Positions 33,375 to 44,097 of a DNA stretch of 52,993 nt are shown here, one piece after another (positions within the stretch are counted from its first letter, which is position 1; every line of letters starts with the position of its first letter). Made by a program: the position numbers and the translations under genes. This DNA is from Parvularia atlantis (Eukaryota; Opisthokonta; Rotosphaerida): the NCBI GenBank assembly GCA_943704415.1, contig CALSCO010000804.1, positions 1 through 52,993 on the forward strand, given 5' to 3'. Below the pieces are notes generated by a model. That model worked only from the letters and a program-made list of their open reading frames with translations. It ran no database searches and was not told the origin of the DNA.

Positions 33375-35222
33375 TCACTCCTCAACCTCGACGATGTGCC
33401 GCCGGCGCTCGCGCAGGCTCGAGATGGACCCTGGCCTGGAGTGCTTGCGCTCGTTCTCCTGCTTGCGCGCGATCGACGCGAGCATCGTCTTTTTGGTGTT
33501 GGTGGCGGAGTAGATCGCCTTCGGGATACGGCGGTGCCTGTGCGCGGCGCATCAGGCATGTGCCACCCAGCCGTCACCAGGCGCGCACCGGGTGATGCGT
33601 CGGACCTCGGGCACGCTCTTGAACTTCTCCTTGAGCGCGTCGTTGTACTCGGCCGCGGCGCGCTGGCGCGGAGCGAGCTGCCGGCGCCGGCCGGCTCAGA
33701 GGGCGACGCGCGCAGGCGGGCGCGGGTGCACACCGTGCCAAGCTGCTCCCAGGCGCGCGTCTTCCACACGCGCAGGTTCGTGTCGTCCGAGCCCGATACG
33801 ACGTAACGGTTGTCGAGCGTGAAGCGCACGCAAAACACCCTGGCGGACCGGCGTGAGCGAGCCGGGCTGGCGCTGCTCCAGTGCGGCACGCACCTCTGCA
33901 TGCGCTTCGTGTGGTAGATGTCGCGCGAGTGCCCGTCGCTCGCGCGGAAGATGCGGATCGAGCGGTCGTACGCGCCCGTGACAATCTCCTGCCCCGTCGG
34001 CGAGTAGTCCACATCCATTCTGCGTCGCGCGTTCAGCCGCAGCCCCCTCGCTGTCTCCGACAGCGCCACGCACACGGCCGAGACGTGGTCCTTGAGGATG
34101 TTGAGCGCGCGGTCCATCTTCCGCATGTCGAACGTGTAGCAGTTGTGGTCCTCGTTGGCCTGCGCGCCTCCCGGCTGAGCACACGCCGGACGCGCAGGCC
34201 GGGCACAACGCGGCGCACCACCGTGAAGTTGAACGCCTCCATCGGGTTCCAGGCGATCGCGTTTGAGCGCATCTGGCACCAACACCAGTCGCATCAGTGG
34301 CGCACACGCGCGAGCAGCAGGGCCGCGCCGCGGCGCACCTCGAGGATCAGCTTGGTCAGCGGCGAGCTGCTGCGAATGTCGTACAGGACGATGTTGCGGT
34401 CGCTGCCCGTGCTCGCGAGCACGTTGACCTCGGTCTTGTTGAAGCGCACAGAGTTGATCGTGTCGGCGCCCCACGCAAACGTGTGCAGCGGCAGCGACCT
34501 GGCACGGCCGCGCTGAGTGCGCCGCTGCCCGCGTTGCGGCCGCGCGCACCGGTTCACGTCCCACACGTCCACGCTCGCGCTCGAGGTGCAGAACCACTCG
34601 TTCTTCTGGTGGTGGTCTACGCCCGTGTACGCGCTCTTGCCCATGAACACGGCGTCGGGCTGCGCGCGTGCGGGCGCGTGAGCGCAGCGCGCGACAAGAC
34701 GCGGCCGCGTGCCTCGTCGTCGACCGGGTCCGTCCAGTTGCGATTATCGTAGTCCATCGACCACATGCGGATGCATTTGTCGTCGCCGACAGAAAGGATG
34801 CCGTCGCCCGCGCTGGTCACGCTCACGCCGCGCACGAACCCGCGGTGCGCCGCGGCCTTCCACACGCAGTTCCTGCTGCCGTTGGTGAGCGCGGCCAGGG
34901 GGGTGCGTGCGCGCAGGGCCACGCACTGCGAGCCGATGTCCCACACGCGGACCTGCCCGTCGGCGCTGCCCGAGACGACGCACGTGAGCTGGCGCGGGTG
35001 CCGCGCGAGCGCGTAGACGCCGTCGGCGTGGCCGTCGAGCGCGGCGACGAACGGGCGGGCGAAGAGGCGCTCGAGCTTGGCGGCGTTGACGGCGCGTGTG
35101 TACTCGCGCGCCTGCTCAAAGGCGTGCATGGCCGGACTGAGGTTGCGGTGCACCTTGTACAGGTCCTCCGACCGCGAGCGCGTGTAGTCGGCGCCCGAGC
35201 GCGAGAGCACCTTGACGCGCAT
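33375..35222 (-). CDS. DCAF13: DCAF13/SOF1 WD40 protein (U3 snoRNP, 18S rRNA processing)
   Basis: DCAF13/Sof1 is a nucleolar WD40 protein of the SSU processome. The minus-strand start MRVKVLSRSGADYTRSRSED and LYKVHRNLSPAMHAFEQARE match the distinctive Sof1 N-terminus, followed by NAAKLERLFARPFVAALDGH. WD repeats include VSGSADGQVRVWDIGS, SVGDDKCIRMWSMDY, TSSASVDVWDVNR, VLASTGSDRNIVLYDIRSSS, FDMRKMDRALNILKDH, DVDYSPTGQEIVTGAYDRSI and VVSGSDDTNLRVWKTRAWEQ. The Sof1 C-terminal domain is also present: YNDALKEKFKSVPEVRRI, PKAIYSATN, KQENERKHSRPGSISSL, RRRHIVEVEE-stop. At least nine introns. The start codon is 60 bp from the divergent NUDT12-like start. Confidence 0.95.
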
Positions 35223-35282
35223 GACGGACCACGTGGCCGGCAAAGCATGACACGCCGCCACGCTGTGTTTCGGCTGACCGCG

Positions 35283-36685
35283 ATGGACGCGCTGTTTGAG
35301 CGCGTCGTGGCGGACGGCGACGCGGCGGCCCTCGCGACGGCGCTGCGCAGCGTCAACGCGACCAACAAACGGTACGCCGCGCCGCGCTGCGCATCGTTGC
35401 GAGTGGCCGCCGTGACGCGGCGGTCGGGGTGCGCCGCAGCAAGTGGACGCTGCTGCACTACGCCGCACGCTACGGCAAGGCCGACCTCGTGCGCACGCTG
35501 CTGGACAACGGCGCCGACCGCGCCCTGTGCAACGACGACGGCAAGACGCCGCACGACCTCGCGCTGCAGTGGGGCTTCGCAAAGGTCGCCGAGCTGCTCG
35601 CGCCCGCGCCCGCGCCCGCCGCACCGTCCGCGCCATCGGCTGCATCGCCCACCGCGCCCGCGCCGCCCAACTTTTTCGCGGGCGGCCTGCTCAACAGGGT
35701 GTCGAGCCTGCGCAAGGACGCGCAGTGGGTCGCCGACGCGCTCGCCGCCGCCGCCGCCGAGGCGATCGTCCTCTCGGGCTCAGCGGTGCTGCTGCGCGCG
35801 GGCGCGACGTCGAGCGACGCCGCCGTTGCAGTGGTGCGCGTGCGGCAGACGGCGCTGGCGCAGCTCGTGGCGGAGCCAGGTGCGACGTGGGTCTTGCTTG
35901 GAGTGGACGACGACGGCACGCAGGCGCCGCTGTTTGCAGTCGACGTGGGCGAGGCGCAGGCGGCGGCGCTGGCCCTGGCGGCGGACGGCGCCAGTGGAGG
36001 GGCCGCTGCGTTCCAGCCGCTGCGCCCAGGCGCGTTCCAGATCGCGCACCTGCCCGACGCGGCGCTGGTGGCGCAGGCGCGTGCCGTGCTCGATTGGAAC
36101 GCGCGCAACCAGTTTTGCGCCATCTGCGGCACGCGCACGACCTCGGACGAGGCCGGGTACAAGCGCGTGTGCGGCAACAGCGAGTGCAAGACGCACGGCT
36201 CGGTGCAGAACGTGTCGTACCCGCGGCTGGACGCGGTCGTTATCGGCCTCGTGCTCTCGCCCGACCGCTCGCGCACGCTGCTTGGCCGCGGGCACCAGTT
36301 CCCCGACGGCTTCTTCTCGTGCCTGGCCGGGTTCATGGAGCCCGGTGAGTCGATCGAGGAGGCGCTGCGGCGCGAGGTGTTTGAGGAGTCGGGCGTGCGC
36401 GTGGGCGCGGTGCGGTACCACTCGTCCCAGCCGTGGCCGTTCCCGTCGCAGATCATGATCGGGTGCATTGCCCAGGCCGTGACGGACGAGATCCGCATCG
36501 ACCGCGACGAGCTGGCCGACTGCCGCTGGTTCAGCCGCGCCGACGTGGCCGAGGCAGTCGCGGCGTCGTCGGGCGGGGGCGGCGCGCGGTCGGGCGCGCT
36601 CAAGGTGCCGCCCAAGTACGCCATCGCGCACGCCCTCATGCGCGCGTGGGTCGCGGGCGAGGGCGAGGGCGCGGCCAAGCTGTGA
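35283..36685 (+). CDS. NUDT12: NUDT12-like peroxisomal NADH pyrophosphatase (ankyrin + Nudix)
   Basis: NUDT12/NudC Nudix enzymes hydrolyse NADH/NADPH and decap NAD-capped RNA. Two exons; the splice rebuilds NKRKWTLLHYAARYG. N-terminal ankyrin repeats (LLHYAARYGKADLVRTLLDN, KTPHDLALQWGFAKVAELL) are followed by a Pro/Ala linker, the NUDIX-like N-domain, a zinc ribbon (FCAICGT and VCGNSECKTHG, four Cys) and the Nudix domain. The Nudix box is GFMEPGESIEEALRREVFEE followed by SGV, and the NADH-specific motif is SQPWPFPSQIM. The protein ends GEGEGAAKL; the last three residues AKL form a canonical PTS1 peroxisomal signal. Human NUDT12 has the same ankyrin-zinc-Nudix order and a peroxisomal C-terminus. 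About 445 residues. The stop is 57 bp from the convergent PEX22-like gene. Confidence 0.95.
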
Positions 36686-36742
36686 ACGCTGTGCTGTGAC
36701 GATTGGCTAACCTGGCCAGCGGCCACTGGGCGTGCGTATGTG

Positions 36743-37529
36743 TCACGGTGTCGAGCCAAAGAGCGTGGTGCTGTGTGCGAGTGCGGGCACGACCTCGACG
36801 TGCTTGCCAGCCGCGTCGCCGCCGGTGGGCGCGGCGACGAGCACGAGGCGCGACACGTGCTGCTCGAGGGCACGGATCACGTTGGCGTCGCCTGCGAGTG
36901 GCGGACGCGCGTGAGCACAGCACCGCGCAGCCACCGCGCACAGAACGGGCCCCACACACCGTCCACGTGCACCTGTGGCTCGATGTGGCGCACGATGTGC
37001 ACCCTGCCGGCGTCGGTCTCGTGGAACAGGAGCTTCTGCGGTCGCGCGGGGTCCGTCACGCCCCCGCACACAGGCGCCATGCGCGTGGCCGGGCCGCACC
37101 TGCGCATCCACCCCAGGCACGCTCGCGAGCGCGCGCGTCACTGCCGCCTCTTGCACGTCCGTGTCCACGCGCGTGATCACAAACAGGTTGACCTGCCGCG
37201 CCAGGCGTTCGAGCTGCTGCCGCGCCGCGGCCGAGAGCGTCCAGTCGCCGGCGCGGAAGAGCGTCTGAAGGGGCAGCAAGGGGGCCGTGAGCCGCCATCG
37301 GCCGCGCGCACGCCACCCGCCGCACCCCGTTTGCTGACAGCGTCACGGTCGTGTGCGCGCCCAGGTGCCCGCGCCCCGTGCTCGGCGCGGGCTGGGCGCT
37401 CGGTGTGCGCTCGCCGCGCGCACGCAGCTGCGGCGTCGCCCCGCGCCGGCGCGTGCCGAGCCAGGCGAGCGCGCCGAGCACGGCGACGACGACGACCGCG
37501 GCGGCGATGCGTCCGGCCGGCAGGGCCAT
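36743..37529 (-). CDS. PEX22: PEX22-like peroxisomal membrane protein
   Basis: Pex22 anchors and activates the ubiquitin-conjugating enzyme Pex4 on peroxisomes for recycling of the Pex5 receptor. The minus-strand start MALPAGRIAAAVVVVAVLGA gives one N-terminal membrane span, then a basic stop-transfer (GTRRRG) and a disordered linker with HTTVTLSANG. After an intron: LFRAGDWTLSAAARQQLERL, ARQVNLFVITRVDTDVQEAA, VTRALASVPG. Later: PQKLLFHETDAGRVHIVRHI, EPQVHVDG, then VIRALEQHVSRLVLVAAP. The blocks [D/N]LFVITxVxSDxxE, VLFxxTxxGRxxIVRQLEPxLHVD and the final VxxLxxFVxxLVLV pattern are those of plant and fungal Pex22. About four exons. No equivalent is known in animals. The gene neighbours the PTS1-bearing NUDT12-like gene. 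Confidence 0.72.
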
Positions 37530-37576
37530 GTGAATGGATGCAAGCGCGCGCAAAAGTGAAGACACACAGCATGCGT

Positions 37577-38380
37577 CTACGCGAACGACGAGCTCACAAA
37601 GCTCGGCCACTGCGCGATCGGCACGCCCTGCGCCAGGGCCTGGTCGTACACCGCGTCCGCGTCGACGTTCTTCGGCGTGGGGCTCCCGCGGCCGGTCGTG
37701 TACAGCTGGTGCATCTTGACGTTGAGCACCTGCGCGCCATTCAGCGCCTGACGCCACGCAGCCGGCGCACGCGTGCCGCCGCCACACCAGCGACTGGAAG
37801 TACAGCTTGTTGGACAGCGCGAGCTGGTCCCGCGTCTCGGCCAGCTGCGCGTTCGCCTGCCGCGACATCGCGCGCTTCAGCCGCGCTGCCCACGCCCACG
37901 CCCGTTCCGCACCGCCTTCAGCTTGGTCTCCATCCCCTCTAGTGCCAGATTCTTCAGGTCCATGATCTCGAGCAGGCGCTCGATGCGGCTCTTGTCGTCT
38001 GCGTGCGTGCGCGCGCGTCAGCACACGCACTCGCGCCGTCACGCGGCCGCGCCCGCACCGCCCAACGCCTCGACCTCCCGCTGCGCCTCCGGGTTGCGCG
38101 CGCGCGCCTCGGCCAGGGCCGTGATGATCTCGTCAAACTGCCGGTCCCACTTTTGCTGCAGCGCCTCGCGCTGGGCCGGGCCGCCGGATCCGGGTGATTC
38201 TGCCCGCGCGGGCGCGCCAAACGCGTCGGAGCTGCTGCCGGCGCGTCTGTGTCCCGCCGGGGCGCCGCCGGCGACGGCGCCGGCGACGGCTCGCGACGCG
38301 CGCAGCTCGCTCATGTCGCGCGGAAGGAAGCTCGCAAAAGGTGTCGCCGGGGTCAGAGCAAAAAAAGAACGCGCGGCCAT
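37577..38380 (-). CDS. Unrecognised coiled-coil protein
   Basis: I do not recognise this family. Minus-strand exons read MAARSFFALTPATPFASFLP (start at 38380, with a good A-3/G+4 context) or, from a second in-frame ATG at 38314, MSELRASRAVAGAVAGG. Then come a Gly/Ser/Pro-rich stretch, helical QKWDRQFDEIITALAEARAR, after an intron KSRIERLLEIMDLKNLALEG and METKLK, after another NAQLAETRDQLALSNKLYFQ, and a last exon VLNVKMHQLYTTGRGSPTPK followed by VPIAQWPSFVSSSFA-stop. The middle is a short predicted coiled coil; the C-terminal ~45 residues look ordered and may be the diagnostic part. One intron starts either GC (after CTGAAG) or GT three bases later; both keep frame. Divergent from the golgin gene by 45 bp. 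Confidence 0.6.
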
Positions 38381-38425
38381 GCTGGTGAGAACGTGTCGCA
38401 GGGAGGCACTTTTTCGACACTCGCC

Positions 38426-41400
38426 ATGTCACTCTTCAAGCGGCTGGGCGACGCAGTCGCGTCGGCGGGCGCGGCGGCGGCGAGCGCGGCGGCGGTGGCG
38501 GCGGCACCGGGCGACGAGGGCGAGGGCGGCGGTGATGGTGCGCGTGTGCGTGTGTACGGTGGGTCGGCGCGACGCTGAGTGCGCGGCAGCCGACGACGAT
38601 GACCCGTCGCTCGACGTTGAGCGGCGCCTCGCGCTTAAGACCGCGCGCCTCAGCCGACTCGAGCGCAAGTTCAAGGGTGCGCGGCGCGTGCGCGTGGGTC
38701 GGGCTGCTGATGGCAGCGCACACGCAGAGCTCGTGACCGCGTACAAGAACATCGTCAAGGAGCGCAAGAACTTCCAGGTGCCGCGGCGCTGTCGACGTGG
38801 CCGTCTCAGCGTGCCGCACGCTGATCTGCGGGCCGCGCACCAGAAAATCGTCCAGGCAACGTCGTCCTTCACAGACCTGGCCGATCCGGACGGGTTGCTC
38901 GTGTTTTACACGAACCTCGTCAAGACACAGGAGGTGCGATGCGCACTGTCCAGCTCGCGCGTGCTGAGTGCGCGGCCGCCACCAGATCGCGCGGCAGGAG
39001 ATCGCGCGACTGACGCAGGCGGGCAGCGGTGCGGCCGCATCGACGCATACACCTACACGCGACACTAACCCGCTGCGCCTCGCAGACGCCGCCGCCGAGC
39101 TCGCGAGTCTGCGCAGCGCCGTGGACGACAAGGACGCGGTGCGTTCATGGGCGCGTGCGCGCGCTGTGGAACGCCAACGACCGTACGCCCGCGCACGCGT
39201 GCTGCAGCAAATCCAGAAGATGAAGCAGGACTTTGCGCTGCTGGGGCGCCAGGTGTGCGCATGCAGCGCTGCATTCACGGACTGGCATCTCACCGCGCCG
39301 CGCACAGCTCAATACGAAGCGGGCGGAGGAGCCGGCGTCGCAGGCGCTGTCGGTCGAGATGGCCGAGCTCGGTGCGGTGGACAAATGCACGCTGCGCCGA
39401 TGCTGACGGTGCTGCCGCGCCGCATCAGACGCGCTGCGCACGCGCGTGCAAACATATGAGGAGACCAACACCGTGCTCGAGGACAAGGTCAAGCAGATGG
39501 CCGTGATGATCAAGAAGCTGACCGACAACCGGGCGAGCACCAAGGAGCGCGTCGTGCTCCTGCTTGCGCAGAACCAGGCGCTGCAGCGCAAGCTCGAGGC
39601 CGGTGCGTGACCGTGCGCCGCCTGCGCTCGTGCTCGTCTGCTGAGTGGCTGCCGTCCGCAGCGACCGGCGAGAGCGCGGCGGCTGCCGATGGCTCGGTAC
39701 CGCCAGCGGACACGGACGACTTTGAGGCGCTTAACACGTCGGCCGCGTCCGTGTCGCAGAGCGATGCGTCTGCGCGCGAGCTGGAGGCGTCCAAGGTGGA
39801 CGCCGCTCGCTCTGTCACTCGTTGCGGCTGACGTGCTCTGACTGCAGAGCGCCCTTGCTGCCGCCGAGCGCGAGCTGGCGTCGGAGCGTGCGGCGGCCGA
39901 CCAGCGCGCGCGCCAGCTTGAGGAGGTGTGGCGATTGGCGTGGCGTACAGCATCGCGCGTGCTGACCGCTCGCGCAGTGCCAGACCCAACTGCAGGCGGC
40001 GAGCGAGCGCGTACAGGAGCTGACGGACCTCACCGCGTCGCTCAAGCAGCAGCACGAGCTCGCCCTTGCCGATGCCGACACTCGTGTCAAGCAGGCTGCG
40101 GCTGAGGCCGAGGCTCAAGCGCGCGCCGAGGCCAACACCCGCGTCAAGCAGGCATATGCAGAGGCCGATGCCCGTGTCAAGCAGCACGAACAGGCCGAGC
40201 AGGAGCTGTCGCAGAGGCTGGTGTCGCTGCAGACGCAGCTGAGCCACGCACAAGCAGGGCACGAGCGCGTCGCCGAGCTAGAGCGGCAGGCGAGTGGCTA
40301 TAGTGTGCACCCGCTGCTGCACGCGCACGCTGACCTGCTGCACGCGCGCATAGCTACAGCTCGAGATCGAGCACGCCAAGCACGCCAAGCACGTCGCCAC
40401 ACAGCTAAGCCAGGCAGAGGAGCGGCTGCAGCAGCTCGAGGCGGCGAACCTGGCCACCGAGCAGCAGCTGCGCGCCGACCTCTCGGCCGCCAAGGCGCAC
40501 GGCGACGCGACAGCACGCGAGCTGGCAACGGCCAAGCAGCACGCGCACGAGGCCGAGGCTGCACGGCAGGCGTTGCAAGACCGCGTGACGGGGCTCGATG
40601 CTGAGGTATGCTGGGAGCCGGCAACCGCTCGTTGCTGACCGGCGTGCCAACAGCTCAACGTGGTCCAGTTGCTCGGTCGCGAGCAGAAGGCGCAGCTGAC
40701 CGATCAGCAGCAGCTGCTGCGCGTGGCGGCCGAGGCGCGTGCTGTGCTCGAGAGCCGGCTGAAGGAGTCGCAGATGAGCGACGCCGAGGTGCGTGCGCGT
40801 GCAGAAGAAGGGCGTGCTTACACCGCACCGCGCAGGCGGTGCAGTCGCTGTCGGCCGAGCGTGACGCGCTGCTGCAGGAGCTGCAGAGGACACGCACGGA
40901 GTTGAACGGGGCCATGCAGGTGCTGCGCGTCGAGCACGAGCAGGTGAGCTTTGGCCGTGCACCGATCGAGCTGATGCGCCATCACACAGGTGCTGGAGCG
41001 TGAGCGCAAGCTGGCAGATGAGTTCCAGCGTACCAGCGAGCGCCTGCAAGCAGCGGAGGCCGTGGCTGCGCAGGCGGACGCGGCCGCGGTCGAGCTTCGT
41101 CAGGGCGAGGCCGCGTCTGCAGCGGCCGTTGCTGCCCAGCTGGAGCGCATCACAACCCTCGAGGCAGACCTGACCAAGCGCGACGAGCGCGTCTCAACCG
41201 TGGAGGTAGACCTAGCCAAGCGTGGCGAGCGCGTCGCCTTGCTCGAGACCGATCTGACCAAGCGCAACGAGCGTGTCGCAACCCTCGAGGATGACCTGCA
41301 AGCGGTGAGTGCTCGCGCCTCACAGCTCGAGCAGCAGCTTCAGCAGGCGCGACGGAAGGACGACGAGCAGCTGAGTAGCTTGCAGGCTGAGCGGCAGCAA

Positions 41401-43860
41401 GCACTGCAACGCGTGCAGGAGCTCGAGGTCGAGCTGCAACAAGCACGAGCGGCAGTCGATAACCAGACGCGCGCGGCCGAGCAGCGTGTCAAGCAGATTG
41501 AGGCCGAGCTGCAGCAAGCACGCTCTGCAGCAGACGAGCGCGTGAAGCAGCTTGAGGTCGAGACGGAGACGCACCGCCTGCGACTTTCGCAGCTCATGAC
41601 GCACGACGAGGCACTGGCCAGCAACCTGCGTGAGGTGTCGGCCCAGCTGGCCAAATCGACAGCCGAGCTCGATGTGGCACGCAACGCGGCAGCGGCCAGC
41701 GAGGCAAGTCTGCGGTTGCAGATCAACGGGCTGACGCAGCAGCTCGAGGCGGCAGCCGGCCAGCAGGGCGCGACCGCTGCCGCGCTGGAGGAGCAGCTGG
41801 TGCAGATGCGCGGGGAGCGGGACCAGCTGTGCGCCGAGACGGACCAGCTGCGCGCCACGGGCGACCAGTTGCGCGCGAGCATGGGCGTGCAGACCGCTGC
41901 CCTGGCTGCCGAGCGCGACCAGCTGCGCACGCGCCTCGATGGCGAGATCAGCGCCCTGTCTGCCGAGCTGCGGCAAGCCCGGTTGCGCGCCGAGCAGTCG
42001 ACCCAACAGGCGGGCACGGCGCTTGACGCGCTCGGCTCGGTTCAGGTGCGCCGCTCGCTTGCCCCGCGCCGACCCTGCCGACTGACCCGGCTGCCAGGCG
42101 CAGCTGTCGAAGGTCAAGAGCGAGCTGGATGCGAGCGACGGGCGATGCGAGGCGCTGCAGGCCGAGGTGACGGTCAAGCAGCGCGAGCTGGACGAGTACG
42201 CGCAGTTTTGCAAGGAGCTCGAGCGGCACAACCAGGCGCTTGTGCTGGTGCGCGCGCCCTACGGCACAGCGGTTGGCGACTGATGCGCGCTCGCAGGAGA
42301 GCGAGGCGAAGGAGGCCGAGCTGGGCCGGACGCGGACGGCGGTGCAGCAGCTGCAGGACAACGTGACCTACCACCGACAGGAGAGCGAGCGCAAGTCGCA
42401 GCAGATGGAGGACAACATGCGCGTGCTCGCGACGCTTGAGGCCGCGCTGGTGCGTGCGCGCGTGATGCTGCCCTGCGAGCTCAACGCGCACGTCGCCCAG
42501 GACGAATGGAGGGCCAAGCACGACCTGCAAGCGAGCCAGCTGACCGAGAGCGTGGCGCAGCTGTCGCGGCAGCAGCAGCACTTTGAGGGTGTGCGCTGCG
42601 TGCTGTGTGCGGTGCGCCATTGACGCGTGCGTTGCACGGCGCAGAGCTCGAGGTGCAGCTCGGCCAGCGCGAGGACGAGGTGCATCGGCTCGCCGCGGAT
42701 CTGAGCAAGACCGAGCAGTCGCTGCGCGACAAGGTGCGGCGGAACAGCGTCGTGCGTGCAGCGAGCAGTGGTCTGAACACGGGACGCTTGCAGGCGGCAC
42801 AGGCGCAGACGCTGCAGCAGGAGACGGATGAGATGCGGCAGTCAGCGCGCACGCTGGAGGAGGACAAGCTGACGCTGACGGCGCTGAGTGAACGCCTCGG
42901 GTGCGCTGCAGGTGGCTTCGTCTGCCGCGGGCGACTGACTCGGCACGCCCAGTGAGCGCGTGCGCCATCTGGAGCACACGTGCGGCGAGCAGGAGACGCT
43001 CCTGGCGGCGCTGCCGGCCCGGTCGGCCGCGCTCGAGAGCGTGCAGAGCAAGTGCGAGCGGCTCGAGCGCGACCTGCAGCTCTGCCGCGACACGCTCGTG
43101 CAGACCGACGCGCAGCTGCGCAACACCGAGGACAGCCTGAGCATGGCGCAGGCGAGCGGGCGCGACCTCACGGCGGTCGTGGAGCAGCTGCGGCAGCAGC
43201 TGGTGCGCGCCACTCGCCTGACCGCTCGGCGGCTGACGTGCTCTCGGCAGGATCGGTACGCGCAGGTCGAGGAGCAGCTACGGGCGGCGTCGGCGCAGCT
43301 CGAGACGGTGCAGCAGGAGCTGAGCGCCAAGGAGGAGGACTGGCGCATCAAAGAGTCGCAAGTGCGCGGGGGGCCCGCGCGGTCGCGTGTCTGTAAGGCC
43401 GCCCTCACGCCCACGACAGCTCAAGGCGCTCAACAAGACGCTCAAGGAGGAGGTGCGCAAGCTCGGGCGGTCACGCGAGGGCGCGGGCGCGGGCGGGCCG
43501 GTCATCGGCGCGAGCTCCAGTGCCGTCATTGGCGGCCTGCCCATCGGCACGGGCGCGGGCGACGGCGTGAACCTCGAGTGCGTGCGCGTGCAAAGGCGAC
43601 GCGGCGCGCGGCTGACAGGACGCCCGCGCGCGCGCAGGTACCTGAAGCACTGCGTGCTCAAGTACATGGAGTACGACGACCAGCGGACGGTATGCGTCAG
43701 GCCAACGGGGCGCGCAACGCTGACGCCGCACGCGCGCGCGCAGGTGCCACTCATCAAGGTGATCGGGCTCATCCTCCGCTTCACGCCCGACGAGCTCAGC
43801 CGCGTGCAGGCGCGGGTGCAGGCGCGGCTCAACCCGCTGTCGGCACTCCTGCCGTCGTGA
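38426..43860 (+). CDS. GRIP-domain golgin (trans-Golgi coiled-coil tether)
   Basis: GRIP golgins bind Arl1-GTP on the trans-Golgi through a C-terminal GRIP domain and capture vesicles with their coiled coil. The start MSLFKRLGDAVASAGA is amphipathic. Heptad-rich exons follow for nearly the whole gene: RLSRLERKFK, ELVTAYKNIVKERKNFQ, DKVKQMAVMIKKLTDNRAST, and one unusually large exon (about 40990-42045) with near-identical units such as TLEADLTKRDERVSTVEVDL / VALLETDLTKRNERVATLED. The GRIP domain is rebuilt across splices as VNLEYLKHCVLKYMEYDDQR, TVPLIKVIGLILRFTPDELS, RVQARVQ; the Tyr in LEYLKH is the Arl1-contacting residue. About 25 or more introns; total roughly 1,300 residues. Which golgin (golgin-97, -245 or GCC) is not decidable by eye. 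Confidence 0.88.
41154..41300 (+). repeat. Tandem ~20-residue coiled-coil unit within the golgin
   Basis: Three successive units of about 63 bp encode TTLEADLTKRDERVSTVEVD, LAKRGERVALLETDLTKRNE and RVATLEDDLQ, differing by few residues. This looks like recent in-frame duplication of a heptad block in the large exon. Confidence 0.6.
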
Positions 43861-43927
43861 GGCAAAGCAAATGTTCACCTAGACGCGCGCAGTAGACAGA
43901 CAGAGTGGCATGTATGGGGCGGGCCCG

Positions 43928-44048
43928 TCAGAAGCGCTCGTACTGAGGCTTGCGCCCAAACCAGGACGAGATCGCGTCGTACCAAAGCTCGAAGTTGCTC
44001 TGCTTCAACCCCCAGATGAGGAACGTGAAGAGCCCGCACGAGCACACT

Positions 44049-44097
<49 letters not shown>

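Noticed and set aside
41320-42231. Minus-strand 303-codon frame opposite the golgin
   Set aside because: Leu-rich shadow of the Glu/Gln-rich coiled coil on the plus strand; no motifs.
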